NCBI GenBank assembly: GCA_029834535.1
Contig: JAQMWT010000240.1
Span: 1 to 64,000, forward strand
Direction of reading: 5' to 3'
Source of the DNA: Chrysophaeum taylorii
Taxonomy: Eukaryota > Sar > Pelagophyceae > Pelagomonadales > Pelagomonadaceae
DNA length: 64,000 bases
Positions 28,575 through 37,900 of this stretch are shown here, one piece after another (position 1 is the stretch's first letter; each line of letters begins with the position of its first letter). The notes beneath the pieces were generated by a model. It was not told the DNA's origin. It saw nothing but the letters and a program-made list of their open reading frames with translations, and made no database searches. A program made the position numbers and the translations under genes.

Positions 28575-29981
28575 ATGATGAAGAGTTGTTGTATTAGAGG
28601 ACGTGGGCTTGGGCGTTTCGTGTCGTCGTCGTTGCCGCGCGTGTTGGTGGTCGGGTCGGGATGGGGCGGGAACAAGGTGGCGCGAAAGCTGGACAAGACG
28701 AAGTTTTTGGTGCGCGTGGTGTCGCCGTCGAACCATTTTTTGTTCACGCCGATGCTTCCGAGCGCTGCCGTTGGAACGTTGGAATTCCGTGCCATCCAAG
28801 AACCCGTGCGGACGATTCCGGGGGTGGAATACTTCCAGGCGAAGGCGGTCGCGATCGAGAATGGTGTGGTGCGGTGCAGGGACGTGTTCAGCGGCGCAGG
28901 ATTCGATCTGGCGTACGACTTTTTGATCGTCGCCGCGGGGTGCAAAACGAACACTTTCGGGACGCCCGGGGTGGACGACGAGAGGCCGGACGTGTGCTTT
29001 CTGAAGAACTTGTATCACGCTCGGAAGATCCGGAACCGCGTGATCGAGTGCTTCGAGAGGGCAAGCAACCCGGCGACGAGCGAGGAAGAAAGGGAAAAAC
29101 TGGTGTCGTTTGTCGTCGTCGGCGGCGGCGCGACCAGCTGCGAATTCGCGTCGGAATTGAGCGATTTTGTCAAGGAGGATGTGGCGCGCTGGTATCCGCG
29201 CCTGGCAACGCGCGTTCGGATTTCGCTGATCGAGGCAGGACCGAAGATTCTGAGCTCTTTCGACTCGGCTATGGCGGGATACTATTCTAATTTTTTGAAG
29301 AGAAGGCACGTTGATGTCCGGACGGGGGTTTCGATCGTCGAGATCGACGACAACACGCCGAGGGCTTTTTTAAACAACGGCGACTCGATCGACTTTGGAC
29401 TCCTCGTGTGGTCTGCCGGACTCGCGCCGGTCGACGTCGTCGAGAAGCAGCCTTGGCGCAAGGACGAGAGAGGCCGCGTTCTCGTGGACGACTATTTGAG
29501 GGTGCTCGACGAGGACCGAATCTTCGCGATCGGCGATTGCGCTGTCCAAGAAAACCGACCATATTTGCCGCCGACGGCCTCCGTCGCCGAGCAGCACGCG
29601 GCCTATCTCGGCGCGTGCTTCAACTCGTCCTACTACGCGGCGGCGGCAGATGGCTCGGGCCCGCTCCCGGTGCCAAAGCCGGTGGCCCCCGCGGCGATGC
29701 CCACCGTCTACTTGGAGTTTTTAGACGCTCTCCTCTTTTCCAAGTCCCCCGAATTTCGCTACGTCGAGCGGGGGTCCATGGCGTCGGCGGGCTTTGGTCG
29801 CGGCATCCTCGACCTCTCCAAGACCGATCTCCCCTCGGGGCCGAGGATCTCGGGCTTCGCCGCCTTCGTCGCGTGGCGCGGGGCCTACTTGTCCAAGCAG
29901 CTCTCCCTGGCGAACATGATCCTCGTGCCGATGTACTACGTCAAAACATTCCTCTTCGGCCGCGACATCTCCAGGTTCTGA
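28575..29981 (+). CDS. Type II NADH:quinone oxidoreductase (NDH-2), mitochondrial
   Basis: 468 residues, single exon. A short basic leader (MMKSCCIRGRGLGRFVSSS) fits a mitochondrial presequence. The first dinucleotide fold, VLVVGSGWGGNKVARKLD (about 23-40), binds FAD; SPSNHFLFTPMLPSAAVGTLE is a hallmark NDH-2 stretch. The second fold, VVVGGGATSCEFASEL (about 180-195), binds NADH. The third signature is IFAIGDCAVQ (about 315-324), followed by PTASVAEQHAAYL (quinone side). The C-terminal amphipathic region ends FLFGRDISRF, the usual membrane-anchoring end. There is no EF-hand insert. It oxidises NADH and reduces ubiquinone without proton pumping. Its 3' end overlaps the convergent PLAC8 gene by 46 bp. 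Confidence 0.92.
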   Translation: MMKSCCIRGRGLGRFVSSSLPRVLVVGSGWGGNKVARKLDKTKFLVRVVSPSNHFLFTPMLPSAAVGTLEFRAIQEPVRTIPGVEYFQAKAVAIENGVVRCRDVFSGAGFDLAYDFLIVAAGCKTNTFGTPGVDDERPDVCFLKNLYHARKIRNRVIECFERASNPATSEEEREKLVSFVVVGGGATSCEFASELSDFVKEDVARWYPRLATRVRISLIEAGPKILSSFDSAMAGYYSNFLKRRHVDVRTGVSIVEIDDNTPRAFLNNGDSIDFGLLVWSAGLAPVDVVEKQPWRKDERGRVLVDDYLRVLDEDRIFAIGDCAVQENRPYLPPTASVAEQHAAYLGACFNSSYYAAAADGSGPLPVPKPVAPAAMPTVYLEFLDALLFSKSPEFRYVERGSMASAGFGRGILDLSKTDLPSGPRISGFAAFVAWRGAYLSKQLSLANMILVPMYYVKTFLFGRDISRF

Positions 29982-30622
29982 GAGATAACCGTCGTCGTCG
30001 TCGTCGTCTCGGCGTCGTCCTCTTGTTGCGGTTGGTGGAGGAGGACGTGGTGGTGGTGGTGGTGGTGGTGGTAGTCGCCGGGTGCAGGGTTTCGGCCGCA
30101 ACAGGCGCAGGCGGCGGCGCAGCAGTGATACAAGCAACAACGGAAGTCCCGTTTGAGGGCGTGCTTCACAAAGACCGCCTCCTGATACAAGGCGCAGGCG
30201 AAGCACCAGTAGTGGGCGCAAAAGGGCGAGCCGCAGTCGTCGGTCGGTAAGCGGTGCTCGCGAGCTAATCGTATTCGCGAGCGCATCGTCGCGGCGGGCA
30301 AGACCCGGCACGCGCACGAGAGGTAAGTAGCGGCGAGAGGGTAGCACGCGTGGTAGGCGGCTTGCAGGGCCCCCTGCGCCCAGCTCGTTGCGCACAAACA
30401 CGCCAGATTGGCTACAAACGACGACCATGACGTCTTGGTGGTCTCTAGGTCCGCCACGACCTCGGCCCAGAGACACCAGGCGCAGGCATACGAGTAGCAG
30501 CAGAGTCCTATGTCCCGGCGGCAGCCGCAGTGGTCCCAGAGGTGGAAGTTGGAGAGCCACGCGCCGGACGGGAGGACAGGGGCCTCCTCGTCGACAGCAG
30601 CAGCCTTGGTTGTAGGACCCAT
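29936..30622 (-). CDS. PLAC8-family cysteine-rich protein
   Basis: 228 residues from the ATG at 30622. The N-terminal part reads SGAWLSNFHLWDHCGCRRDI, then CCYSYACAWCLWAEVVADLE, then LPTDDCGSPFCAHYWCFACA. This is the PLAC8/PCR (Cys-rich) layout of a small membrane-associated protein, linked in other eukaryotes to cell-size control or metal resistance. The tail has a run of eight His, coded by a GTG/CAC microsatellite, a poly-Thr run, and about 15 residues that are antisense to NDH2. That tail may be real or may reflect an unrecognised 3' intron. A longer open frame extends upstream to 32092 but is antisense shadow of the TBC gene. Confidence 0.75.
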   Translation of the reverse strand: MGPTTKAAAVDEEAPVLPSGAWLSNFHLWDHCGCRRDIGLCCYSYACAWCLWAEVVADLETTKTSWSSFVANLACLCATSWAQGALQAAYHACYPLAATYLSCACRVLPAATMRSRIRLAREHRLPTDDCGSPFCAHYWCFACALYQEAVFVKHALKRDFRCCLYHCCAAACACCGRNPAPGDYHHHHHHHHVLLHQPQQEDDAETTTTTTVISQNLEMSRPKRNVLT

Positions 30623-30649
30623 TGGGTCCGTCCGTCCGTCCGTCCGTTG
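30623..30649. promoter_or_regulatory. 27-bp spacer between divergent PLAC8 and TBC genes
   Basis: Only 27 bases separate two start codons; they consist largely of (GTCC)n. Core promoter elements must be inside this tract or within the opposite gene. Confidence 0.5.
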
Positions 30650-31963
30650 ATGGGTCTCTGGGACAGGTTGCGCACAGGGCTGACGAGGCGGCGTCAGGTC
30701 GCGGAAAGGTCCGAGTGGTCGCAGCAGGATGAGTCGGCGGCGGCGGCGCCGTTCTACTGTAGCGAGGAGGGCGCGCGAATGCGTCGGCGTCGAACGTGCG
30801 AAGCCTTCGACGAGGAACTCGGGCGCGACATTATAGACCTCGACAACTTGGCGCGGATGGCGTGGAACGGGGTCCCCCCCGAACGGCGGCGCACCGTGTG
30901 GATGCTTCTGGTGGGATACCTGCCGGCGAACGCGTCGCGGCGCGAGGCGACCGTGCGGCGGAAGCGCGGGGAATTCGAAGAAGCTCTTCGGCTCCATTTC
31001 CACGTATCTCCGGGCGCGAGGAGCCAAAGGGACCAGGGGACCTTGCGGCAGATCCTCGTCGATGTTCCCCGCACCTGCCCCGGCATCCCCCTGTTCGCGC
31101 AGGAAGGTATCCAAAATCTCATGATCCGCGTGCTCTACGTCTGGAGCATCCGGCACCCCGCGTCGGGATACGTTCAGGGAATGAACGATTTGCTCGCGAT
31201 TTTTATTATGGTCTTCGCCGCGGCGGCCGAGGCTGACCTCGACACCGTCGACCACGCGACCTTTGGTCGCGGCGGGTTTGCCACCTTCGACAGCGATCTC
31301 GACGACGATCTCGCTCCCGCGCGTCCCGCCGAGGTCGGGCTCCCCCCGTCGAGACGCGGCCCCCGCGGCCAGCCCCACTCCCACGTCGAGGGCCTCGACG
31401 CCTCCCGATTTTCCCAGCAGACCTTGGACGAGATCGCCGCGGATACCTACTGGTGCCTCTCTAAAGTTCTCGACTCGATACACGACCACTATACGCATAC
31501 GCAGCCCGGCCTCCGACGCGCGACCACGCAGGTCGAGGGCCTCCTGCGCCGCGTCGACTCGGACCTCTTTAAGCATCTCATGGAAGAGTGCATGCCCATA
31601 CTCCAAATTACCTTTCGCTGGATCAACTGCCTCCTCACGCGCGAACTTCCTCTCCGAGTCATTATGCGCCTCTGGGACACTTGCCTCGCCGAAACCTCGG
31701 GCTTCGAAAAATTTTTTCCTTACGTTTGCGCCGCCTTTTTGTGCCACTTCTCCGAGACCCTCCGCCACCTCCAGGCCGAAGACCTCCACCTCTTTCTCCA
31801 GGATCTCCCCACCAAGGACTGGACTGACGACGACGTCGAGACCCTCCTCTCCGAAGCCTACATCCTCTCCACCCTTTTCCAGGATGCTCCCTCGCACCTC
31901 GCCCTCAAGGAAGCCCAGGCCTCCCTGGCTGCGATGATCGACCCCCTCGCACGCACCGGATAG
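30650..31963 (+). CDS. TBC-domain Rab GTPase-activating protein (TBC1D22-like)
   Basis: 437 residues from the ATG at 30650 (MGLWDRLRTG). The TBC domain starts near residue 80 (RMAWNGVPPERRRTVWMLLVGYLP). The two catalytic fingers are present: IxxDxxR as QILVDVPRTCPGIPLF and the glutamine finger in SGYVQGMNDLLAIF. Later conserved helices are DTYWCLSKVLDSIHDHY, CMPILQITFRWINCLLTREL and IMRLWDTCLAE. Overall similarity is to the TBC1D22 group, including the DHYTHTQPG segment. It stimulates GTP hydrolysis by a Rab in membrane traffic. A low-complexity insert of about 60 residues (around 205-265) lies between the catalytic finger region and the second half. Confidence 0.9.
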   Translation: MGLWDRLRTGLTRRRQVAERSEWSQQDESAAAAPFYCSEEGARMRRRRTCEAFDEELGRDIIDLDNLARMAWNGVPPERRRTVWMLLVGYLPANASRREATVRRKRGEFEEALRLHFHVSPGARSQRDQGTLRQILVDVPRTCPGIPLFAQEGIQNLMIRVLYVWSIRHPASGYVQGMNDLLAIFIMVFAAAAEADLDTVDHATFGRGGFATFDSDLDDDLAPARPAEVGLPPSRRGPRGQPHSHVEGLDASRFSQQTLDEIAADTYWCLSKVLDSIHDHYTHTQPGLRRATTQVEGLLRRVDSDLFKHLMEECMPILQITFRWINCLLTRELPLRVIMRLWDTCLAETSGFEKFFPYVCAAFLCHFSETLRHLQAEDLHLFLQDLPTKDWTDDDVETLLSEAYILSTLFQDAPSHLALKEAQASLAAMIDPLARTG

Positions 31964-32475
31964 ATTATTAATTTTTTTTATCGATAACTGCAGGTTGTTG
32001 CTGTTGCCACTACCTATTATTATGACTTCACTTCCTTCTCTCACCTCGCAACCGGTCTCCCCACACTCGGCCTCGAATCTTTTACAATTCAATTAAACAA
32101 ACAAACAAACAACCTTTCTTTTGCGGTCTTCATCGCGAACACGAAAAAGGGCCCGCCCCACGTCTTCGTTCTCTGGCGAACGAGAGTCGGCGCCGCGGTT
32201 GCCGTAGGCAAGTAGTCTGCAGGGCAGTACGTTCACTCGGCCTCAAACCCCGCGCAGCTTTGTGCTCACTTCGACTTGCGGTCCCTCGCAGACACTCATC
32301 CTCCTTCTTCTTCTTCTTCTTCTAAAGGTGCTTCGCCGCTTCGTTCTTTGTTCTGTACGCGCGCGTGAGTCGGTGCTGCGGCCTGCTGCGCTCGACGCCT
32401 CTGCTGCTACTGCTGCTGCGGGGGAGAGGGCGGCTACCGCCACCCGAGAACCTTGCTGTAGACGACGACATTGCG
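31964..32475. other. Intergenic with simple repeats
   Basis: AT-rich 3' flank of the TBC gene, an (AAAC)n run at 32093-32115 and a (CTT)n run at 32303-32321. No gene recognised. Confidence 0.5.
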
Positions 32476-32850
32476 CGTTTCGACGCCGTGGGGGGGGGGT
32501 TATCGATGTTGCGCAACGCGGGGTAGGGCGGAGTCGTCGACCCCGATATCCTCGGGCTTGCCGACTCGACAGAGAGGAGCCACGCAGAGCAGGCCGTGGC
32601 CGAAAACGAGCTTGGGCAAGAGGACGCCGACCTTGCAGGGCGTCCGGCCCTGGCTCTTGTTGATCGTTTCGGCGTAAGCCTTAAGGGAAACTGGTTGGAG
32701 GAGCCTCGGCGACGCGATACGATCCACGATGTATCGGGTGCCCTTAAGGCCGCGGTCATGCTTGTGAGAATGGCGCCGCGCTGAAAGAACCGCCGCGAAT
32801 CGTGGAAATAATAGTCTGCGAGGTCGCCGCCCTACGTGGCTTGGACAGAC
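32476..32850 (-). pseudogene. Helitron-type helicase fragment, copy 2
   Basis: The minus strand encodes DRGLKGTRYIVDRIASPRLL, then LKAYAETINKSQGRTPCKVG, then VFGHGLLCVAPLCRVGKPED: the same Pif1 motif V/VI block as at 27.74-28.32 kb. The two copies align at DNA level (shared GCCGCGGTCATG and AGTCTGCGAGGTCGCCG stretches) but each has its own deletions. Copy 2 lacks the upstream RAILTP part, apart from a trace near 32780-32830. Confidence 0.7.
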
Positions 32851-32986
32851 CTCAGGTCTGCGCGAATGAATGAATGAATGAATGAATGAATGAATAGCTG
32901 AGCCGAAACCCTGATTCGGCGACGACTGAAGCAAAACCTGTCTGTCCCCCTCCGTTTAAATACCCAGCCCTCGACTCGTTAAGTGG
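32851..32986. repeat. (GAAT)n microsatellite and 5' flank of coiled-coil gene
   Basis: (AATG)n at about 32865-32895, then 90 bases of unremarkable sequence to the next start codon. Confidence 0.6.
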
Positions 32987-33478
32987 ATGACCAACGGCGG
33001 GGAGCCGTCGACGAAGGCCGTGTTGCAGGCGCTCCGCGCGCTGCAGGCGAAAATCGAGAGGCTCGAGCGCGAGCGGTCTCACGCTCTCGAGGAGGCGACG
33101 GACCTCCGGCTCAAGTACGAGCTCGCGCAGGCGCGATGCGAGGCGGCGAACGAGAGTCTGGAGCAACGGTGGCGAATGTCTGCGGCGCGTCTCGACGAGG
33201 CGCTCGCCGAGGCGACGGCCGAGCTCGCGCTCGAGCGCGAGCGGTCCCGAGAGCGCGACGCTGCGCTCGAGCAAGCCGAGTCGCGATGCGCGCAGCTCGA
33301 AGTTCGCGTCGAGACCCTCCGAGGCGCCGGGGTGCCTTCGCCCAAAAAGGTCGTCGTCACGGTCCCGAGGCCACCCCTACCGCCGCCGCCAGAAAAAAAA
33401 CTCAAAAAGAAACAACAGCTCAAAAAGAAAAAACCGAAATGCAAGCACCCTCCGATCCGCTCGGCTCTCGCCGTTTGA
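32987..33478 (+). CDS. Coiled-coil protein with Cep57-like N-terminus
   Basis: 163 residues. Residues 8-36 (STKAVLQALRALQAKIERLE, then RERSHALEEATDL) resemble the Cep57/centrosome-localisation coiled coil, where an AVLxALxxLQxKIxxLExER pattern recurs. Continuous heptads follow to about residue 110, then a Pro hinge and a Lys-rich tail (KKLKKKQQLKKKK). The protein is much shorter than Cep57 and lacks its microtubule-binding half, so it may be a distinct small coiled-coil protein. Codon use is host-like and the frame is intact. Confidence 0.5.
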   Translation: MTNGGEPSTKAVLQALRALQAKIERLERERSHALEEATDLRLKYELAQARCEAANESLEQRWRMSAARLDEALAEATAELALERERSRERDAALEQAESRCAQLEVRVETLRGAGVPSPKKVVVTVPRPPLPPPPEKKLKKKQQLKKKKPKCKHPPIRSALAV

Positions 33479-34224
33479 TATCTCGTATACGGCAATGATT
33501 ACGCGGCTCGTGATACGGGTCTCGGAACGACGGAATTCTTCGGAGCATGTCGGCCGGCCGTCGCTGAGGCCGTGGACCTCGATACCGAGGTTTACGAAAA
33601 ACGCAGTTCTCGACTTGCGGTACTTCGACCGACGTCGGAGTTGAAGGATCCCCTTGCGATGCACGTGTCGACGCTCCATTTTAGGAACGAGTTTCTCTTT
33701 GCGAAGCTGCAAAGTGGACGCAGCTTCTCGGCGGGCTCCGACTCCTCGAGCTCTGTCGACTCCCTCCTCCAGCACGTCGGTCGCCCTCGGCGACTTCCCT
33801 CGCCGCTTCCTCGGGAGAGAGAGGGAGAGAGACACCATCCATCCATCTTGGGTCGTTGTTAATAAATAACGAGGATTACTACCGTGGGCGCAGGGCAGAG
33901 CTAGCCCCGGGGGGCGCGAAATCCATCTTGCGGTCTGCGAAGCCACGCCAGGGTTGCGCTTCGAAGGACCGGGGGGGGACTGTCGACGACCGGGATGTCG
34001 CCCTGCCCCGGTCATTCTAACGGAATTGGGAATCTTCAGGTTAGTAGGGTTTCTACTAGCGAGGGCTGACGCGCCGACACGCAACAGAGGCGTGAGCTAG
34101 GTCTAGTATCTATCCTCTCAAGTTTGTACAAAAAAGGTTGCATGTATTCGGAGGCCCCTATTCATTCATCACAGACCCTTTTGAGTCAAATTTGACGACG
34201 ACGACGACGACGACGAAAAAAAGC
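33479..34224. other. Intergenic, no recognised gene
   Basis: Frames are short and low-complexity: (GAGA)n near 33815-33830, a run of eight G near 33970 and a (GAC)n run at 34193-34215 immediately before the next gene. The word ATCTATCCTCTCAAGT at 34108-34123 recurs with one difference at 27315-27330. Confidence 0.5.
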
Positions 34225-34986
34225 ATGACAAATCCTGCTGGACCGCGGCGGCGCGAAAGCCTGCGGAAGATCAACAGGGAGGCGATCCAGGATCGGGCGC
34301 AGGCGATCGCTCGAGCGTGGATCAATTCGCGGCTGCGGAGCGAGGTGATCTCGGGGGACCTCGTGACCGGGCTTCGAACGGGGGTCGTGCTGTGGCGACT
34401 CGTCGAGACAGTAAAGGGCGGGTTCCCCATCGCCGTCAAAAGCAACGGCCGGCCGGCGGCGCCGTCGGCGATCGAGGAAGCAACCCTCTCCGAAACGACG
34501 CCGCGGGGGACCCGCGCCTTCATGGAAGCGACCCACAACGTGCAGCGAGTTTTTGACAAGATGCGGGAGATGGGAATTCGGGCGGTCGGGTGCGCCGCGC
34601 GCGACGTCGTCGCCGGGGCGGCCCCCCAGCACGCGCTGGGTGTCGTCTGGAAGATCACGCTTCGGTGCATGCAGGACGACGGTAATGCCAAGGGGTATTC
34701 GCTCCTCGGCTGGGCGGCCCACGAAGCCCGCGCCGTGGAGGAGGAGGGTGAAGTGGAGGAGGACGAGGCCTTGGTCAACGAGGTGACTGGCCTCGCCGAC
34801 GAGGAAGAAGACGAGGAAGAAGAAGAAGATGCACCCATCAGCATCCGAGACCTCGACACGGGGACCGTCGTCCACCTGACCCCCAGCACCCTCCACTGCA
34901 ACAGCGGGATTGTGGGGGATGTGGCCGCCCACCGCCGGACCCTGACCCTCTGGAACCGAGACAACCCGGTCCCAACGGAACTCTAG
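34225..34986 (+). CDS. Calponin-homology (CH) domain protein
   Basis: 253 residues from the first in-frame ATG (an upstream TTG is not credible). A single CH domain spans about residues 20-155: ARAWINSRLRSEVISGDLVT at the start, GVVLWRLVETVKGGFPI, HNVQRVFDKMREMGIRAVGC, ARDVVAGAAPQHALGVVWKI. The C-terminus is very acidic (EEEDEEEEEDAP) followed by a short ordered-looking end. CH domains bind actin, or microtubules and signalling partners. A single CH with an acidic tail suggests a cytoskeletal adaptor, but the partner is unknown. Its stop codon is three bases from the ATG of the next gene on the same strand. Confidence 0.75.
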   Translation: MTNPAGPRRRESLRKINREAIQDRAQAIARAWINSRLRSEVISGDLVTGLRTGVVLWRLVETVKGGFPIAVKSNGRPAAPSAIEEATLSETTPRGTRAFMEATHNVQRVFDKMREMGIRAVGCAARDVVAGAAPQHALGVVWKITLRCMQDDGNAKGYSLLGWAAHEARAVEEEGEVEEDEALVNEVTGLADEEEDEEEEEDAPISIRDLDTGTVVHLTPSTLHCNSGIVGDVAAHRRTLTLWNRDNPVPTEL

Positions 34987-34989
34987 TAG

Positions 34990-37900
34990 ATGGAAGAAGA
35001 AGAAGAAGCGACTGGCGTGCTGATTAGCTTCGACGAACACGTCGGGCCCAAGGTGGCGTGGGTCGAAGGCCCCGGCGCCGAGCTCCTCCCCCTCGAGGAG
35101 GAGCTGCCGTTCGCGTGCTTGCCCGAGAACACATCGAGCATCGCCGAGACGGCGTTGTCGGAGGGCGAAGTGGTGTTTCTGATTGTACGCAGGGGGGACA
35201 TCGTCCTCTTCGGGGCGAGCGTGATGCGGTCGGCGCGGAGCGCGTCGCAGCGCGGGATGCAGCAGGCTGTGGCCGTGTTGAGCCGGTTCCCGGCGTTTGA
35301 CGTCCTGGAGACGCGGGCGCGGGCGCTCGCGGTCGTCGCGATAGAATCCCCCGACCGCGAGGCGGCGCGCGCCCTAATCGCGTCGAGCGGCGCCCGGTGC
35401 GCGACCCCCAGCACTGGCGGCGATTTTGCAGCCTCGATAGAAAGCGGGAAGGTCGTGGACGCTTTGGGGGCCGAGAAGACGGTCCGGCTGCTCCGGTGCG
35501 TTCTCAAAGGCGAGAGCGTCGCGCTTTTCTCGTCGAGCGCGGCCAAAGCGAGCCGCTGTGTTGTCGGGCTCGCCTCGTTGCTGCCGGCCGTCGTGTCCCT
35601 CGGGCTCTCCGACTACGTGACCACGGAAAAATGCCCTTTGCTGGGTGCGAATTCGTTTCGGTGGCGGCGCGACGGCTTCCCCGTCCAGCTCGACGCGGAA
35701 TGGATACCGGCCGCGCCCATATCGCGGTGCGACCACCTCCTGCGGACACCGACGGCCTTTGTCGTCGGGACTTGCAACGCCATGCTGGCGCGGCGACTCG
35801 AGGCGGTTGCGATCGTCGTCGATCTCGACGCCGCGTCCATCCTGACGCCGTCCGTTCTCGCCAAGGCGCCTCTCGAGAAACCGTCGATGTCTCTCGTCGG
35901 AGAAGTCGCCAAGCACAAAGCCGACGACTTTGACGACTGGCTCGGGTCGGACGCGTGGCTCCGGTCGCGGTGCGAGACCTGGGTCTCCGAGTTGCTGGGC
36001 CGGCAGCAGCAGCAGCACCACGCGGTGCTCGAGTCGTACGAGGGCGAGCGGAAGAAGGGATTACGGCACGGCCGGGGCGCGGTGCGCTACGCCGACGGCG
36101 GCTATTACGACGGCGAATGGCGCGAAAACAAGAGACACGGCGAAGGTGTCGCGGTCTCGGGAACAACAACAGCAACCCGAAGAAGGTACGAAGGGGAATG
36201 GGTCGACGACCTCCACCACGGCCGGGGCCGACTGGTCGCGGCCGACGCGACGTACGAGGGATGGTTTGCCAAAGGGAAATTCCACGGCAAAGGCGAGCTC
36301 TCGACGGCGAAATTTTCGTATCGCGGCGAATTCTCCGATGGAAAGTTCGAGGGCGCGGGGTGCTTGGAGCGCGCGGGAGGCCAAGGCAAGCACGTCGGAG
36401 AGTGGCGGGCCGGCCTGCGCCGCGGGGTCGGCCACGCCGAACTCGAGGACGGGACGGTGCGCGCCGGCCGCTGGGAAGACGATTTGTTGGTCGACGGCAC
36501 CGTTTCCCTTCCCTCTGGCGAAACGCGTGCGGGCCGCTTTGATATTAACGGCTGTCTCGACGGCGAAGGCACCCTCACCACGGTCGACGGCGACGTCTAC
36601 GAGGGCTTATTTCGCCGCGGCGAGATGCTCGACGACGACGCGGTCGTCTGGGCGGTTCGTTACGCCGACGGCCGCAAGTACGCGGGCAAGTTGAAGGACG
36701 GCCTGCCCTCGGGCGAGGGTGTCCTCCGCTACGAGGACGCCTCGGTCTACCAGGGGTCATTTTTGGACGGCTTGCGTTCGGGAAAGGGGACGTTCGTCGA
36801 GGGGGAAATCACTTTGGAGGGCGAGTGGCGCTGCGACGGTTTCGTCGGCGGCGGTGGTGGTCACCCCCAAGAAGATGACGACGACGACGAAGCGACTGTC
36901 GTCGTAGATCTCACCGCCGACCTTGTGGTCTCACGACCTCCTGAGGAGGATGATATCGCAGCCAGAATCGGCGGCGAAAACAACGACGACGACGCGGAAT
37001 CCGTAGTAGTCGTCGTCCCCGAGAGCAGCCCCCTCGTCTCCGAGGAAACCCCGCGGGAAGACGAGGTGGCGAGACCTCCGAGAAAAGGCTGCGCGCGCGT
37101 CCGCTACCCAAACGGCGATGTCTACGAGGGCTCCTTCGAATCAGGCCTCCGCCACGGCCGCGGTCTGTTCACGGAGGCGCTCTCCGGCCACGCGTACGAC
37201 GGCGAGTGGCGGCGGGGCAAGCGCCACGGCCGCGGCACCTTTGCCACGGGCGACGGGACTTTCGTGTACGACGGCGAATTCGTGAAAGGAAAACGCTGCG
37301 GCGAGGGCGTCGCCAAGCTCAGGGACTCGTGCTCCTACGCCGGGTCGTGGCGCGACAACGTGTTCGACGGCCGCGGCATTCTGGTCGACGCGGCCAAAAA
37401 TTCTTACGAGGGCGAGTTCTTCGACGGCCGAAAGCACGGCGTCGGAGCCCAAACCTACGCCGACGGCGCGAGGTACTCGGGCGAGTGGCGCCGGGGCTAT
37501 CGCGACGGCCAAGGCCACTGCGACTACCCCGACGGCACCACCTACGCCGGCCGCTGGGAAAGAGACAAGTACCGAGGACACGGCACCATCCTTAAGGATG
37601 GACGCGCAGCCTTCGACGGCAGCTTTGATGCGGGCAAACGCCACGGCTGGGGCCTCGAGTCTATCCGGACTCCCGACGGAAAAATATTTCGGAGGGAGGG
37701 CCGCTGGAGTCGCGGATTTCCGGATCTCTCCGCCGACGACTGGACCCTCACCTACCCGGATAACTCTACCTACGTCGGACCCGTCTCCCGCGACGAGGAT
37801 TCCCCCCTCAAACTAAAGCCCCACGGCAAGCACGGCGTCATGAAATGGGCCAACGGCGACACCTACGCCGGCGGCTTCGTCCACGGCAAGCGCGCCGGCC

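Noticed and set aside
30623-32092. Upstream extension of the PLAC8 frame to a 718-residue protein
   Set aside because: This part is exactly antisense to the conserved TBC gene and has no domain; the real start is the ATG at 30622.
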